Below are positions 9,196-16,870 of a stretch of DNA of 64,000 nt, piece after piece. Below the pieces are notes generated by a model. It did no database searches, had not been told where the DNA came from, and saw only the letters and a list, made by a program, of their open reading frames with translations. Position 1 is the first letter of the stretch, and every line of letters starts with the position of its first letter. This DNA is from an uncultured Oceanospirillaceae bacterium. Lineage in GTDB: Bacteria > Pseudomonadota > Gammaproteobacteria > Pseudomonadales > Balneatricaceae. The DNA lies in the NCBI GenBank assembly GCA_913057435.1, contig CAJXNY010000031.1, positions 1-64,000 of the forward strand, written 5' to 3'. A program made the translations under genes and the position numbers.

Positions 9196-10620
9196 TCAGG
9201 TCGCCATCATCAGGGTGATGGCCATCAACGCAGCCAGTAACAGGCTGGTACGGTCACGCAGGGCAAATACGATTGGGTCGTCATGCATGCGACCACGGTG
9301 CGCCAGAATCCACACCCGGCTGATCCAGAACAGCAGGGCAGGGCATAGTAGCCACAGGCGCATCGGATGGCTGTAGGCCTGGGCGACTGTGTCGCTGTTG
9401 ATATATAGCGCCATAACCAGTACGGCGGTGTAGCCTGCTGAACCACCCAGTGATGCCAGCAGTTCTATATCGCCCACGTGGTAATCACGGCCGGATGTAC
9501 TTTTGTTCGTGTTCTGCTGGCGTAAAGTCATCAGCTCGCTGTAGCGTTTCACTAGTGCCAGGCTGAGGAAAATAAACATGGAGAATGCCAGCAGCCAGAA
9601 GGAGGGCACCAGGGCGATGGCGTAACTGCCTGCAATAATTCGCATGGTGTACAGTCCGGCCAAGGATAGTACATCAATCATAAGTATGCGTTTGAGCACC
9701 AGCGAATAGGCCAGTGTTAGTGCATAGTAGCTGGCCAGTGCCAGTGCAAACATGGAGGGTAACGCCAGCAGCAACAGGCCACTGAGCAGTAGCAGTGCGG
9801 GGATCGTCAGCACTGCCTGTATGGGAGGCAGTGCGCCGGATGGGATGGGCCGGTTGCGCTTGCGGTGGTGCTGGCGATCATGGGGCAGGTCCAGTAAGTC
9901 ATTCAACAAGTAAACACTGGAGGCGCAGAAACTGAAGGCCAGAAAGGCGATAATGGTCTGAATAATGGCTGTACTGCTGTCCAGCTGCTGTGCTGTGAGT
10001 AGCGGTATAAAGAGCAGTATGTTCTTTACCCACTGGTGCAGACGCAATGCCTGTGCCCAGGTTTTCAGGGGGTGAGGGCGCTCATCAAAGGTTCTTTCTA
10101 CGGTGCAGATCGCTTCGGCTTTTGTCTTAAGACCTCGCGCCGGGTTTACCACGATGGCCCGATGGGCATGCTTCCATACTTTCAGGTCTGGTGCTGCGTT
10201 GCCCGCGTAATCAAACTTGCCTTCACCATAGCGTGTGACCAGTGCGTCGGCCTTGCGCTCTCCGGCCAGGTTAAGAGTACCGTCACTGGCAAGAATGTCA
10301 TCAAACAGACAGTCAAGGCGCTGATTTATCTGCTCTGCCAGTTTACGGTCAGATGCTGTCGCTAGCACCAGCGTTCGTCCGGTTGCCTTTTCTTCCTTCA
10401 GCCAGTCCAGCAGCGACTGGTTGAACGGCAGGTGGCTGACATCCAGTTCACTACGTTTTGCCAGTTGCTGCTTCAGTCCGGCTTTACCGCCGCGCACCAG
10501 CCATACCGGTGCAGACAATGCTGTGGTGGGAGTGCTGGCTAGCAGGTTGAAAAAAGACTCAACCAGCATATCTGATGGGGTCAGTGTGCCATCAAGATCA
10601 ACGACGAGTGGGGTTGACAT
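9196..10620 (-). CDS. HAD phosphatase-UbiA prenyltransferase fusion, polyprenyl-phosphate phosphoribosyl transferase
   Basis: A 474-residue fusion. The N-terminal ~190 residues are a HAD domain, with the nucleophile motif DLDGT right after the start, VLATAS as motif II and a later acidic motif near FDYAGNAAPD. From about residue 195 a UbiA-family membrane domain follows, with the metal/pyrophosphate site NDLLDLPHDRQHHRKRNRP. The protein ends with DDPIVFALRDR, typical of the DPPR synthase (Rv3806c) group. That enzyme joins PRPP to polyprenyl phosphate; the product must then lose its 5-phosphate. The fused HAD domain is an obvious candidate for this step, which mycobacteria assign to a separate protein. 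I placed the start at the ATG directly before the DLDGT motif (AAAGGAT upstream) rather than at a longer frame. Confidence 0.85.
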   Translation of the reverse strand: MSTPLVVDLDGTLTPSDMLVESFFNLLASTPTTALSAPVWLVRGGKAGLKQQLAKRSELDVSHLPFNQSLLDWLKEEKATGRTLVLATASDRKLAEQINQRLDCLFDDILASDGTLNLAGERKADALVTRYGEGKFDYAGNAAPDLKVWKHAHRAIVVNPARGLKTKAEAICTVERTFDERPHPLKTWAQALRLHQWVKNILLFIPLLTAQQLDSSTAIIQTIIAFLAFSFCASSVYLLNDLLDLPHDRQHHRKRNRPIPSGALPPIQAVLTIPALLLLSGLLLLALPSMFALALASYYALTLAYSLVLKRILMIDVLSLAGLYTMRIIAGSYAIALVPSFWLLAFSMFIFLSLALVKRYSELMTLRQQNTNKSTSGRDYHVGDIELLASLGGSAGYTAVLVMALYINSDTVAQAYSHPMRLWLLCPALLFWISRVWILAHRGRMHDDPIVFALRDRTSLLLAALMAITLMMAT

Positions 10621-10700
10621 GGTGTGCGTACGATCCTTTTGCGAGTTTAGTGTCTGAATCAGGCTGCTTTTGTGGCGGTTAGTGTCGACGATCACTGGTT

Positions 10701-11690
10701 TCAGTTAATAGCTTTTTGGGCTGTTCTGGTGGTTATCACAGCCATGGCTACAAGACCAATTAGTACTGCAAACCAGAGTGTAGCGATGCGGCAAAGCAGG
10801 GTTGCTGCGATGGCAGTTGCGCTGTCGACGCCGCTGGCAACCAGCATCAATGCCATAACGGCTTCGGTGCTACCCAGCCCACCAGGAATAAACGACAGTG
10901 CCCCGGCCAGAATTCCAACCCCGTAGATACCTATAGCAAGGTTAAGGCTGACTGGTGCGCCAAGCTCCTGCAGAATCAGATAGAGTGCAGCGCCTTCCCC
11001 CCCCCAGCTGATGAGCCCCAGTAGCATACCGCCACTTAGCAGGCGAGGCTTCAGTAAGGTGCCCGATGATTGCAGCAGTGCGCTAAGGCGGCTGCTGGCT
11101 GATGAAAGTTTCGGGCGTGAGGCCTGGCTCAGGCGCTGTAGTATTTTGCGCAGCAATCGGCTGTGCAAAGCCCAGAGTACCAGGGCAACCAGGCTCGCAG
11201 TGATGTAGCCAATCCAGTTATAGTCTGGAAAGGCCTTCAGGGCGGCCAGGCTGAGCAGCAGGATGGCGAACAGGTCGAGCAGGCGTTCGACAAAGAAGGC
11301 ACTCAGGCTCTGGTTCCAGCCGATACCTCGCTGGTGGAGGTAAATTGACCGCGTCGCTTCTCCGGCTTTACCGGGAGTGGTTGTTAGTGCAAAGCCAGCC
11401 AGATAGCAGGTCAGGTGAAACCGGTGCGATAGCTGAATACCGGACAGTACTTGTATATATCGCTGCCAGCGCCAGTAACGCAGCAGGTAGTTAGCTAGTG
11501 ACAGTGCCAGAATAGCGCCCCAACCTGTTACTGACAGTTCGCCCATGGCCTGCAGAATAGATTCGGCATCGTCCATAAACAGGCTGCTTACATACAGTGC
11601 CGCCGCACAAAATATAGAGAGTAGTAGTGCGTTGCGATAACGACTGAAACTGTGCTGTCGGGTTGAATCAGGACAGGCCGCTTTTATCAT
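10701..11690 (-). CDS. UPF0104/lysylphosphatidylglycerol synthase-type membrane protein, flippase candidate
   Basis: A 329-residue integral membrane protein with about eight helices. Family motifs are visible: YLLRYWRWQRY, the conserved TPGKAGEATR loop, FFVERLLDL and FIPGGLGSTEA. The family (UPF0104, AglD, MprF N-terminal domain) is linked to moving or making lipid-linked molecules. Inside this operon a role in flipping polyprenyl-phospho-arabinose across the inner membrane is a reasonable inference. It starts 6 bases after the first GT-C-like gene and is followed after 80 bases by the HAD-UbiA gene. A run of nine Gs on the coding strand (10997-11005) lies within codons for W-G-G-E and could permit slippage. 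Confidence 0.78.
   Translation of the reverse strand: MIKAACPDSTRQHSFSRYRNALLLSIFCAAALYVSSLFMDDAESILQAMGELSVTGWGAILALSLANYLLRYWRWQRYIQVLSGIQLSHRFHLTCYLAGFALTTTPGKAGEATRSIYLHQRGIGWNQSLSAFFVERLLDLFAILLLSLAALKAFPDYNWIGYITASLVALVLWALHSRLLRKILQRLSQASRPKLSSASSRLSALLQSSGTLLKPRLLSGGMLLGLISWGGEGAALYLILQELGAPVSLNLAIGIYGVGILAGALSFIPGGLGSTEAVMALMLVASGVDSATAIAATLLCRIATLWFAVLIGLVAMAVITTRTAQKAIN
10997..11005 (-). repeat. Poly-G tract of nine inside the flippase-candidate gene
   Basis: Nine consecutive C on the plus strand, G on the coding strand. It is the longest G/C homopolymer noticed in the window. As present, it keeps the reading frame open. Confidence 0.8.
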
Positions 11691-11696
11691 CTGGTT

Positions 11697-13625
11697 TCAG
11701 TCCGTTCGCGTCAGGCGCAATTGTTTGATCTGCGCTTTATGTTGAGTATCGACAAACAGGCGGATTTCAAGGCGGCCTTTGTCTTCCACTTTGATTTCCA
11801 TGCTTGCCCTGGGGGCGTTGTTAGTTACGCTCAGTCGCCCTTCGGCAAGTGTTGTAGTCTTATTGTTGTGGTGCAGGATCGCCTCCCAGCGGATACCCTC
11901 GGTGTTTTCACCTGTCAGCTGGTAGCGGGCTTCATAGTTGCCTACCTGAACCTGCTGGTATGGGCCGAAAACGAGCGTACCGGTGGTGCCGGTGGTGGTG
12001 ATTACTTCGTCAATAAAACGCCCACTATCGCCAGTGCGTAGAGCGGAGGCTTTGAATACTAACTGTTCCCCCGGTGCGAGAAGGCCTGGTGGGTCAATTC
12101 GCTTGCGTAGCGCCTGTTCAAGCTGGTTTTTGTCATATATCCAGATGGTTATGCTGGGGCAGTCTGCAATCTGATCTGGTTTTCCTGCCAGCTCGATTAG
12201 CCGTTTTGAGTCCAGTTCAGTTGGGTGGTGCTTGTCAATCACTGCAAACTGCAGTGGCGCTGCTTCCCGGAAGTCATTTTTGTTGACGATCCAGTCATTA
12301 GGCTTGAACTGTTGTGTGACTGGTAAAACCTGCAATCCTGTTCTGGATAGCATGGATGGTGTGCGTGACAGCCAATAATTGCTGATACCACTGTTTAGCT
12401 CTTTTTTCTGCGCGATACGATCCAGGCAGACGATTGAGTCTGGATAGTAGTTGAGTATTTCAGAATCTACTGGCAGGCGCTGCCACAGGCCGGCTCCCCA
12501 GTACAACATGCCGACTGCACTTAGGGCCAGCAGGCTGTTTTGCAGGTGTACTTTATTGGGGATCAGTAGTACTCCGCCGGGAATCAGTAGTAATGGCAGG
12601 AATAATAGCAGTTGCATGTAACGGGCTTGCGGGCGGTCTATTACGGTGAGCTGAGTGATTAGTACCAGCAGGCTTGCTATCAGCCAGAGTATTGCTAGCA
12701 GGCGCCAACGTTTATCCCTAAGTGCCATGGTAATCAGAATGACAACGCCGGTAAACCAGCTTAGCCCCACTAGTGGGCTGTGACCAAACCATTGATTGAA
12801 TTCGCCTCGCATTATCAAAAGCATGTCAGGAAAGCGGTCAACACTGGTCTGGAATGGGGTGCTGGTGGTAACTTCCGGCATCAACAGCCTGTTGAGAATA
12901 AGGCCTAGCAATGTTGCAGCGACCAATATCAGTGGAAAGCGGTGTGCCTGCCAGTTCAATCTACGTTGTGTGATCTCTTGCCACAGCATCTGTCGTTGCT
13001 GCAGCAGGTGCAGAGCCCCATAAGGCAATACCGTTGTCAGCACGAACAGCAGGTCTGAAGCGGTCATCAATACTACCAGTAGCGCCAGTGGCCAGTACTT
13101 TTCTGATGTAAACCCTGTTGTAAGGGGATGCCGGGCGTAAAAAACCAGTGTCAGTAAGAAAGCGCTGAAGTGGTGTGCGCTGATAAAAATTGGGCCAGCG
13201 GGGAGGAGGAAAACTGCCCTGAACGGGTCCTGATCAGGGCCAGCCACAGAGGCTAATAACAGTATGGCCCCGCCGATGGGGGCCCAGAGACTGCTCAGTC
13301 CGAGTCTGTGGTATAGCAGCGCTGTCACGGCCAGTAGCGCAGCGTACTGGAATAGTGCTGTAAACAGGATCTGCTCGTGCAGGTTTTTTTCCAGTAGAGT
13401 GAGCAACAGGTAAAGCATGCCATCTGGGAAAAAATAAGGGGCGGGCGTCAGCAGCCAGCGTTCCATCGGCTGGCCAGCAAGCAGGTCGGTTGTTACATCC
13501 GCCAGATAGAGCGCATCGGAGTTAAAAAAAGGGCCTATCCATTGCGCATCAATCGATAACAGGAAGAGCAGGCACAGTACAAACGATACGGTGTAGAGAA
13601 AAACAAATGATAGCGACCGAACCAT
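11697..13625 (-). CDS. Polytopic membrane protein, GT-C-like, paralogue 1 (first gene of the arabinose operon)
   Basis: A 642-residue protein: one N-terminal helix (about 7-27), a loop with FFNSDALYLADV (D37) and LTPAPYFFPD (59-68), a series of about ten hydrophobic segments to residue 400, and a soluble C-terminal domain. It shares these motifs and overall layout with the 671-residue protein at the other end of the operon, so the two are ancient paralogues. I infer a GT-C-type glycosyltransferase that uses polyprenyl-phospho-arabinose on the outer face of the inner membrane. In Pseudomonas strains with arabinosylated type IV pilins, a DprE1/DprE2/UbiA set also serves a membrane transferase. 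No acceptor can be named here. Confidence 0.7.
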   Translation of the reverse strand: MVRSLSFVFLYTVSFVLCLLFLLSIDAQWIGPFFNSDALYLADVTTDLLAGQPMERWLLTPAPYFFPDGMLYLLLTLLEKNLHEQILFTALFQYAALLAVTALLYHRLGLSSLWAPIGGAILLLASVAGPDQDPFRAVFLLPAGPIFISAHHFSAFLLTLVFYARHPLTTGFTSEKYWPLALLVVLMTASDLLFVLTTVLPYGALHLLQQRQMLWQEITQRRLNWQAHRFPLILVAATLLGLILNRLLMPEVTTSTPFQTSVDRFPDMLLIMRGEFNQWFGHSPLVGLSWFTGVVILITMALRDKRWRLLAILWLIASLLVLITQLTVIDRPQARYMQLLLFLPLLLIPGGVLLIPNKVHLQNSLLALSAVGMLYWGAGLWQRLPVDSEILNYYPDSIVCLDRIAQKKELNSGISNYWLSRTPSMLSRTGLQVLPVTQQFKPNDWIVNKNDFREAAPLQFAVIDKHHPTELDSKRLIELAGKPDQIADCPSITIWIYDKNQLEQALRKRIDPPGLLAPGEQLVFKASALRTGDSGRFIDEVITTTGTTGTLVFGPYQQVQVGNYEARYQLTGENTEGIRWEAILHHNNKTTTLAEGRLSVTNNAPRASMEIKVEDKGRLEIRLFVDTQHKAQIKQLRLTRTD

Positions 13626-13687
13626 AATCGTCCAGGTAGTGGGCAGTTATATGATATTCATATCTGTGAGTATTGATTTAACCGGCG

Positions 13688-13696
13688 ATTCTAGCA
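13688..13696 (-). promoter_or_regulatory. Possible extended -10 promoter of the arabinose operon
   Basis: On the minus strand TGCTAGAAT (TGn followed by a TATAAT-like hexamer) lies about 60 bases before the first ATG of the operon. The corresponding -35 position is a poor match, as is common for extended -10 promoters. Confidence 0.35.
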
Positions 13697-13813
13697 TATT
13701 GATTGAACAGCTGTTAGCGCATTCAGCGAGCCTGCCAAGCTTCGTACGGGGTTGTACTCAAAACGCCACTGATGCCGTCGGTAGCCCGGTATCTTGCTTT
13801 TACCTATGGCCTC

Positions 13814-13864
13814 GTTGAGCTGGTGACGTTGTGAATTATTATCGATAATGACAGCACTGTCTGA
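13814..13864 (+). pseudogene. Fossil C-terminus of an M10/Calx-beta protease gene
   Basis: Reading plus-strand codons from 13814 gives VELVTL, TGA, IIIDNDSTV and a stop. It aligns without gaps to the ends of both intact M10 proteases (VELVAQRIIIDNDGLS and LELIAHRTIIDNDSIV); the internal TGA stands where both have Arg. Nucleotides from TTATCGATAATGACAGCA are identical to the end of the gene at 21903-23459. Sequence upstream to about 13775 may also derive from it, but is too degraded to read. This marks a lost third M10 copy just outside the arabinose operon. Confidence 0.75.
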
Positions 13865-13871
13865 GGGTTTG

Positions 13872-14969
13872 TCAGCTTATCAGCGTGTCGTTATCGGTAA
13901 TGGTATGACTGGCAATAAGTGTAATGCCCTGCGCCAGCCACTGGTTGCTCGGGTCGCTGATCTGCAGGCTGAAGGTTTCGTCGGCTTCTGACTGGCGATC
14001 CCCCAAAATGCTGACGGGGATGCTGAGTTGCGTTTCGCCCGGGGCCAGGGTGAGCCAGCCTTCGCTGGCTTCATAGTCCTGGCCGGCCAGGGCGCTACCT
14101 TCGATGGTTTGATACCAGAGGGTGATGGACTGGCTGCTGGCGCTGTTTAGCGTTAGCAGGAAGTGGTTGATCACGCTGCCGAAATCGGGCTCAGCTACGG
14201 TTGTGCTGACATCGGCTGGCTGGCTGGGTGGCTGATATACCGGGTTGCCCTGGCTGGTGTAGTCTATCCAGTTGAGGTAGCTGTTAATGTTGCTATAGGC
14301 GGCAACCTCACCCGTGCTGGAAACGTTATCCGGATCGCTGTCGTATGTGGGGTCGGCGATGATATAGCTGGCAATGCCGGCAACCTGTCCGTTCAGCAGG
14401 GCCGGGCCGCCGGAGTCGCCAGGCAGGGAGATTGATTCTGCTGATGTTGGCAGTGCGCTGCTGGATACCCCTGTCAGGCTGGCCAGCATGTTCTGTGCTG
14501 CGCTGCCATTGTCATAATCAGACAAAAACTGGCTATTGGCGGGTATGTCGCGGTTGTAGGGGCCGTTCAGTACCTCACCTGTCGTATCCAGGCTGTTGGT
14601 GCCGATATGCTGCGCCGTGCCTGTGCCGTTGCCAAAACCCGCCATGATGAAGGTTTCGCCGATGGGAAGCGGATCGCGATATAGCGCCAGGCCGTTAATT
14701 CCGCTGATGGGGGTGGCCAGTTCCAGCAAGGCCAGATCGTTATTGAAGCTGCTGGCATCCCAGTCAGGGTGAATGTGTATGGCTGTAATTGCGGGCAGTA
14801 CATTGAGGTCCAGACTGCGTAACCGGAGCTGTTCGGGCTGGTCGGCCGAAGCCACGAGGTGGGCGGCTGTAAGTATGAAGCGTCCGCCCTCGAGCAGGAC
14901 GGCTGAGCCACGACCTGAAGTGTGGGAGACTTCGAGTACGGCAGGGTAGTGCGTGGCTATGTTAATCAT
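13872..14969 (-). CDS. Trypsin-like serine protease with C-terminal Calx-beta domain
   Basis: A 365-residue S1 family protease. The catalytic triad is visible: His37 in LTAAHLV, Asp78 in NNDLALLEL and Ser186 in LPGDSGGP. The protease domain begins at residue 1 with no signal or propeptide. A Calx-beta domain occupies about 252-362 (GSALAGQDYEASEGWLTLAP, DETFSL, ITDNDT). Absence of a signal peptide with a calcium-binding C-terminal domain suggests type I export, as for the M10 proteins nearby. It is a paralogue of the protein at 23481-24560 but keeps a different C-terminus. Its ATG is 16 bases after the stop of the Crp/Fnr-type gene, so the two may be co-transcribed. Confidence 0.88.
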   Translation of the reverse strand: MINIATHYPAVLEVSHTSGRGSAVLLEGGRFILTAAHLVASADQPEQLRLRSLDLNVLPAITAIHIHPDWDASSFNNDLALLELATPISGINGLALYRDPLPIGETFIMAGFGNGTGTAQHIGTNSLDTTGEVLNGPYNRDIPANSQFLSDYDNGSAAQNMLASLTGVSSSALPTSAESISLPGDSGGPALLNGQVAGIASYIIADPTYDSDPDNVSSTGEVAAYSNINSYLNWIDYTSQGNPVYQPPSQPADVSTTVAEPDFGSVINHFLLTLNSASSQSITLWYQTIEGSALAGQDYEASEGWLTLAPGETQLSIPVSILGDRQSEADETFSLQISDPSNQWLAQGITLIASHTITDNDTLIS

Positions 14970-14985
14970 TGGTTGTTATTCGGGT

Positions 14986-15663
14986 TCAGCATTCCAGTAC
15001 CAGGCCTTCCAGTGCTTCCATATTATGAATGGTGATTCTTTTACCGTCTTTGCTGATCAGGCCCTGTTCAATCAGCTGGCTGAGGGTGCGGGAGACGGTT
15101 TCGCGGGTGGTGTTGGTCATCATGGCTATTTCGCTCTGGGTCGGCGGTTTTTCAATCACCAGCTGGCCGTTAACTTCGCTGGCGTACTTCATCAGCAGAA
15201 TATTGACCCGATTAGGCGCGCTGGTGTTGCCCAGCATTACCATGTGTTCGTTGTTCTGGCGGATAATATTGGCCAGCTGTTTGAGCAGTTTCTCGGACAC
15301 GCTGGGCTCGGTGTACATCAGGGTACGGGCATGCTGCTTGGGTAATATGGCGATGCTGGCTTTCTCTGTGGCCAGGATGGAGGCAGAACGCGGCTTGCCA
15401 TCAATCAGTGCCAGTTCGCCAAAGTGTGACCCTGCTTCGATAAAAAAGAAGCCAACTTCACGGCCTGATGGTGAGTAATCAACGACTTTAAGCCGACCGC
15501 TGAGCAGGAAAAATAACTCAGAGGAGGGCTGCCCCTTCTGTACGACGACTTCGTTACGTTTGAACTGTCGGGGCAGCAGCTGGTTTAGCAATAACTGCTT
15601 TTTATCAACACTAAGGTCGCTCAATAAAGCGACGTGTTCAATATCCCCAAGAGTCAGTGTCAT
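14986..15663 (-). CDS. Crp/Fnr family transcriptional regulator
   Basis: A 225-residue protein with a cyclic-nucleotide-binding-type beta roll (about 15-120, including FFIEAGSHFGELALIDGKPR, which resembles the phosphate-binding cassette of Crp). A C-terminal winged helix-turn-helix follows (TQSEIAMMTNTTRETVSRTL). The Cys pattern of Fnr iron-sulfur sensors is absent, so a nucleotide ligand is more likely. It lies between surface polysaccharide genes and a secreted protease and may control one or both; this is inference. It reads away from the WbpL-type gene, with a 94-base gap that probably holds its promoter. Confidence 0.88.
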   Translation of the reverse strand: MTLTLGDIEHVALLSDLSVDKKQLLLNQLLPRQFKRNEVVVQKGQPSSELFFLLSGRLKVVDYSPSGREVGFFFIEAGSHFGELALIDGKPRSASILATEKASIAILPKQHARTLMYTEPSVSEKLLKQLANIIRQNNEHMVMLGNTSAPNRVNILLMKYASEVNGQLVIEKPPTQSEIAMMTNTTRETVSRTLSQLIEQGLISKDGKRITIHNMEALEGLVLEC

Positions 15664-15757
15664 AACTTTATCCGCATCTTTTAACTGGACTCTAGTATTG
15701 AGTTACCAGGAATAATTACAAGGGCTACCGGGAAAAAATCTAATAGTGGCGGCTGGG

Positions 15758-16792
15758 TTAGATTTCCTGAGTTTTTCTAACAAAGCCTGCTTGCAGCCTG
15801 TTACAGACGTACACCAGCGGTGCGCAAGCCGTGAGCCAGCACAGTAACCCCCAGCCCGGAGCATAGAGTGCCAGCAATGCCCAGGGCAGCAGCCAGCCGA
15901 TGTTCACCGCCAGCAGGGCCAGGCCGACCCGGCCATGGCTGTTCCAGCGCCGGGCCAGTATCTGGTAGCCATGGCTGCGATGGGGCTCAGACCAGCGCTG
16001 GCCGGTCAGCAGCCGTACCAGCAGGGTCCAGCTGGCATCGACCACAAATACGGACAGCAGAACCAGCCAGCACCACAGGTTTACAGCAGTTTCTGCCGCC
16101 AGCCAGACCGCCAGCAATGCTAATAATAAGCCTAACGGTGCTGAGCAGACATCGCCCATAAAAATGCGCGCCTGGGGCAGGTTCCAGTAGAGAAACCCCA
16201 GCAGTGGCGCACATAACAGCGCCAGCAGCCGGTATTGCTCGGCGCCTGTCAGCCACAGTAATAAGCTACCTGAGAGCAGGACTGACAGCGCTTCCAGTGT
16301 TGCCAGGCCGTCAATGCCATCCATGAAGTTATACAGGTTGGTGATCCACACGAGTACAACCAGTAACAGTGGCAGCAGCCAGAATGTCAGTGGCAGCTCA
16401 ACACCGGGCAGCGGTAATGTGGGTAGCGTTGGTAACGCCAGTAATCCAGTCAGGGCGATTAGTGACTGCAGGCCAAACCGTAGTCGGGCCGACAGCGGTC
16501 GATGATCATCCAGCCAGCCTGCTGCCGCCAGTGCCAGGGTGCAGCCACCGAGTACCAGCATTACCGGCGTCGATGCTGAATACTGCCACGCATGCCAGCC
16601 AAGCAGTATGGGCAACAACAGAATGAATGACAGCCCGCCGCCACGGGGGGTGGGCACCGAGTGGGAGCTACGGGCGTTGGGCAGGTCCAGCACGTTGCGC
16701 TTCAGAGCATAACGGCGTACCGCTGCGGTCAGGCCGCTGCCAGCGGCGGCTGCCAGCACAAATAACACCAGGCTAAGGCTGAAAGTCGTCAA
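15758..16792 (-). CDS. Undecaprenyl-phosphate glycosyl-1-phosphate transferase, WecA/WbpL type
   Basis: A 344-residue polytopic enzyme of the MraY/WecA superfamily, with about ten membrane helices. Visible motifs are DLPNARSSHSVPTPRGGG (36-52), WLDDH with the paired Asp (93-97), NLYNFMDGIDG (152-162) and the cytoplasmic FMGDV (211-215). These enzymes transfer a HexNAc-1-phosphate (for WbpL, QuiNAc or FucNAc) to undecaprenyl phosphate to begin O-antigen or capsule units. WbpM and ManC genes lie just upstream and a WbpV/WbpK-like epimerase at 25.2 kb, which fits QuiNAc or FucNAc. The start is a TTG with no strong ribosome binding site, so the N-terminus is uncertain by a few residues. Confidence 0.88.
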   Translation of the reverse strand: MTTFSLSLVLFVLAAAAGSGLTAAVRRYALKRNVLDLPNARSSHSVPTPRGGGLSFILLLPILLGWHAWQYSASTPVMLVLGGCTLALAAAGWLDDHRPLSARLRFGLQSLIALTGLLALPTLPTLPLPGVELPLTFWLLPLLLVVLVWITNLYNFMDGIDGLATLEALSVLLSGSLLLWLTGAEQYRLLALLCAPLLGFLYWNLPQARIFMGDVCSAPLGLLLALLAVWLAAETAVNLWCWLVLLSVFVVDASWTLLVRLLTGQRWSEPHRSHGYQILARRWNSHGRVGLALLAVNIGWLLPWALLALYAPGWGLLCWLTACAPLVYVCNRLQAGFVRKTQEI

Positions 16793-16828
16793 TGAGAAAT
16801 ATTCCGGGGAGGCAGGGTGAAACAGGAG

Positions 16829-16861
16829 CAGCCCGGCTGACCTCGTGGATCAGCCGGGCTG
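16829..16861 (-). terminator. Strong hairpin after manC, terminator or attenuator
   Basis: A 12-bp perfect GC-rich stem (16829-16840 with 16850-16861) with a nine-base loop lies just after the manC stop. It is not followed by a real T-run on the minus strand, so it may reduce rather than stop transcription into the WbpL-type gene, or protect the mRNA end. Confidence 0.55.
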
Positions 16862-16870
16862 GCGGACGGC

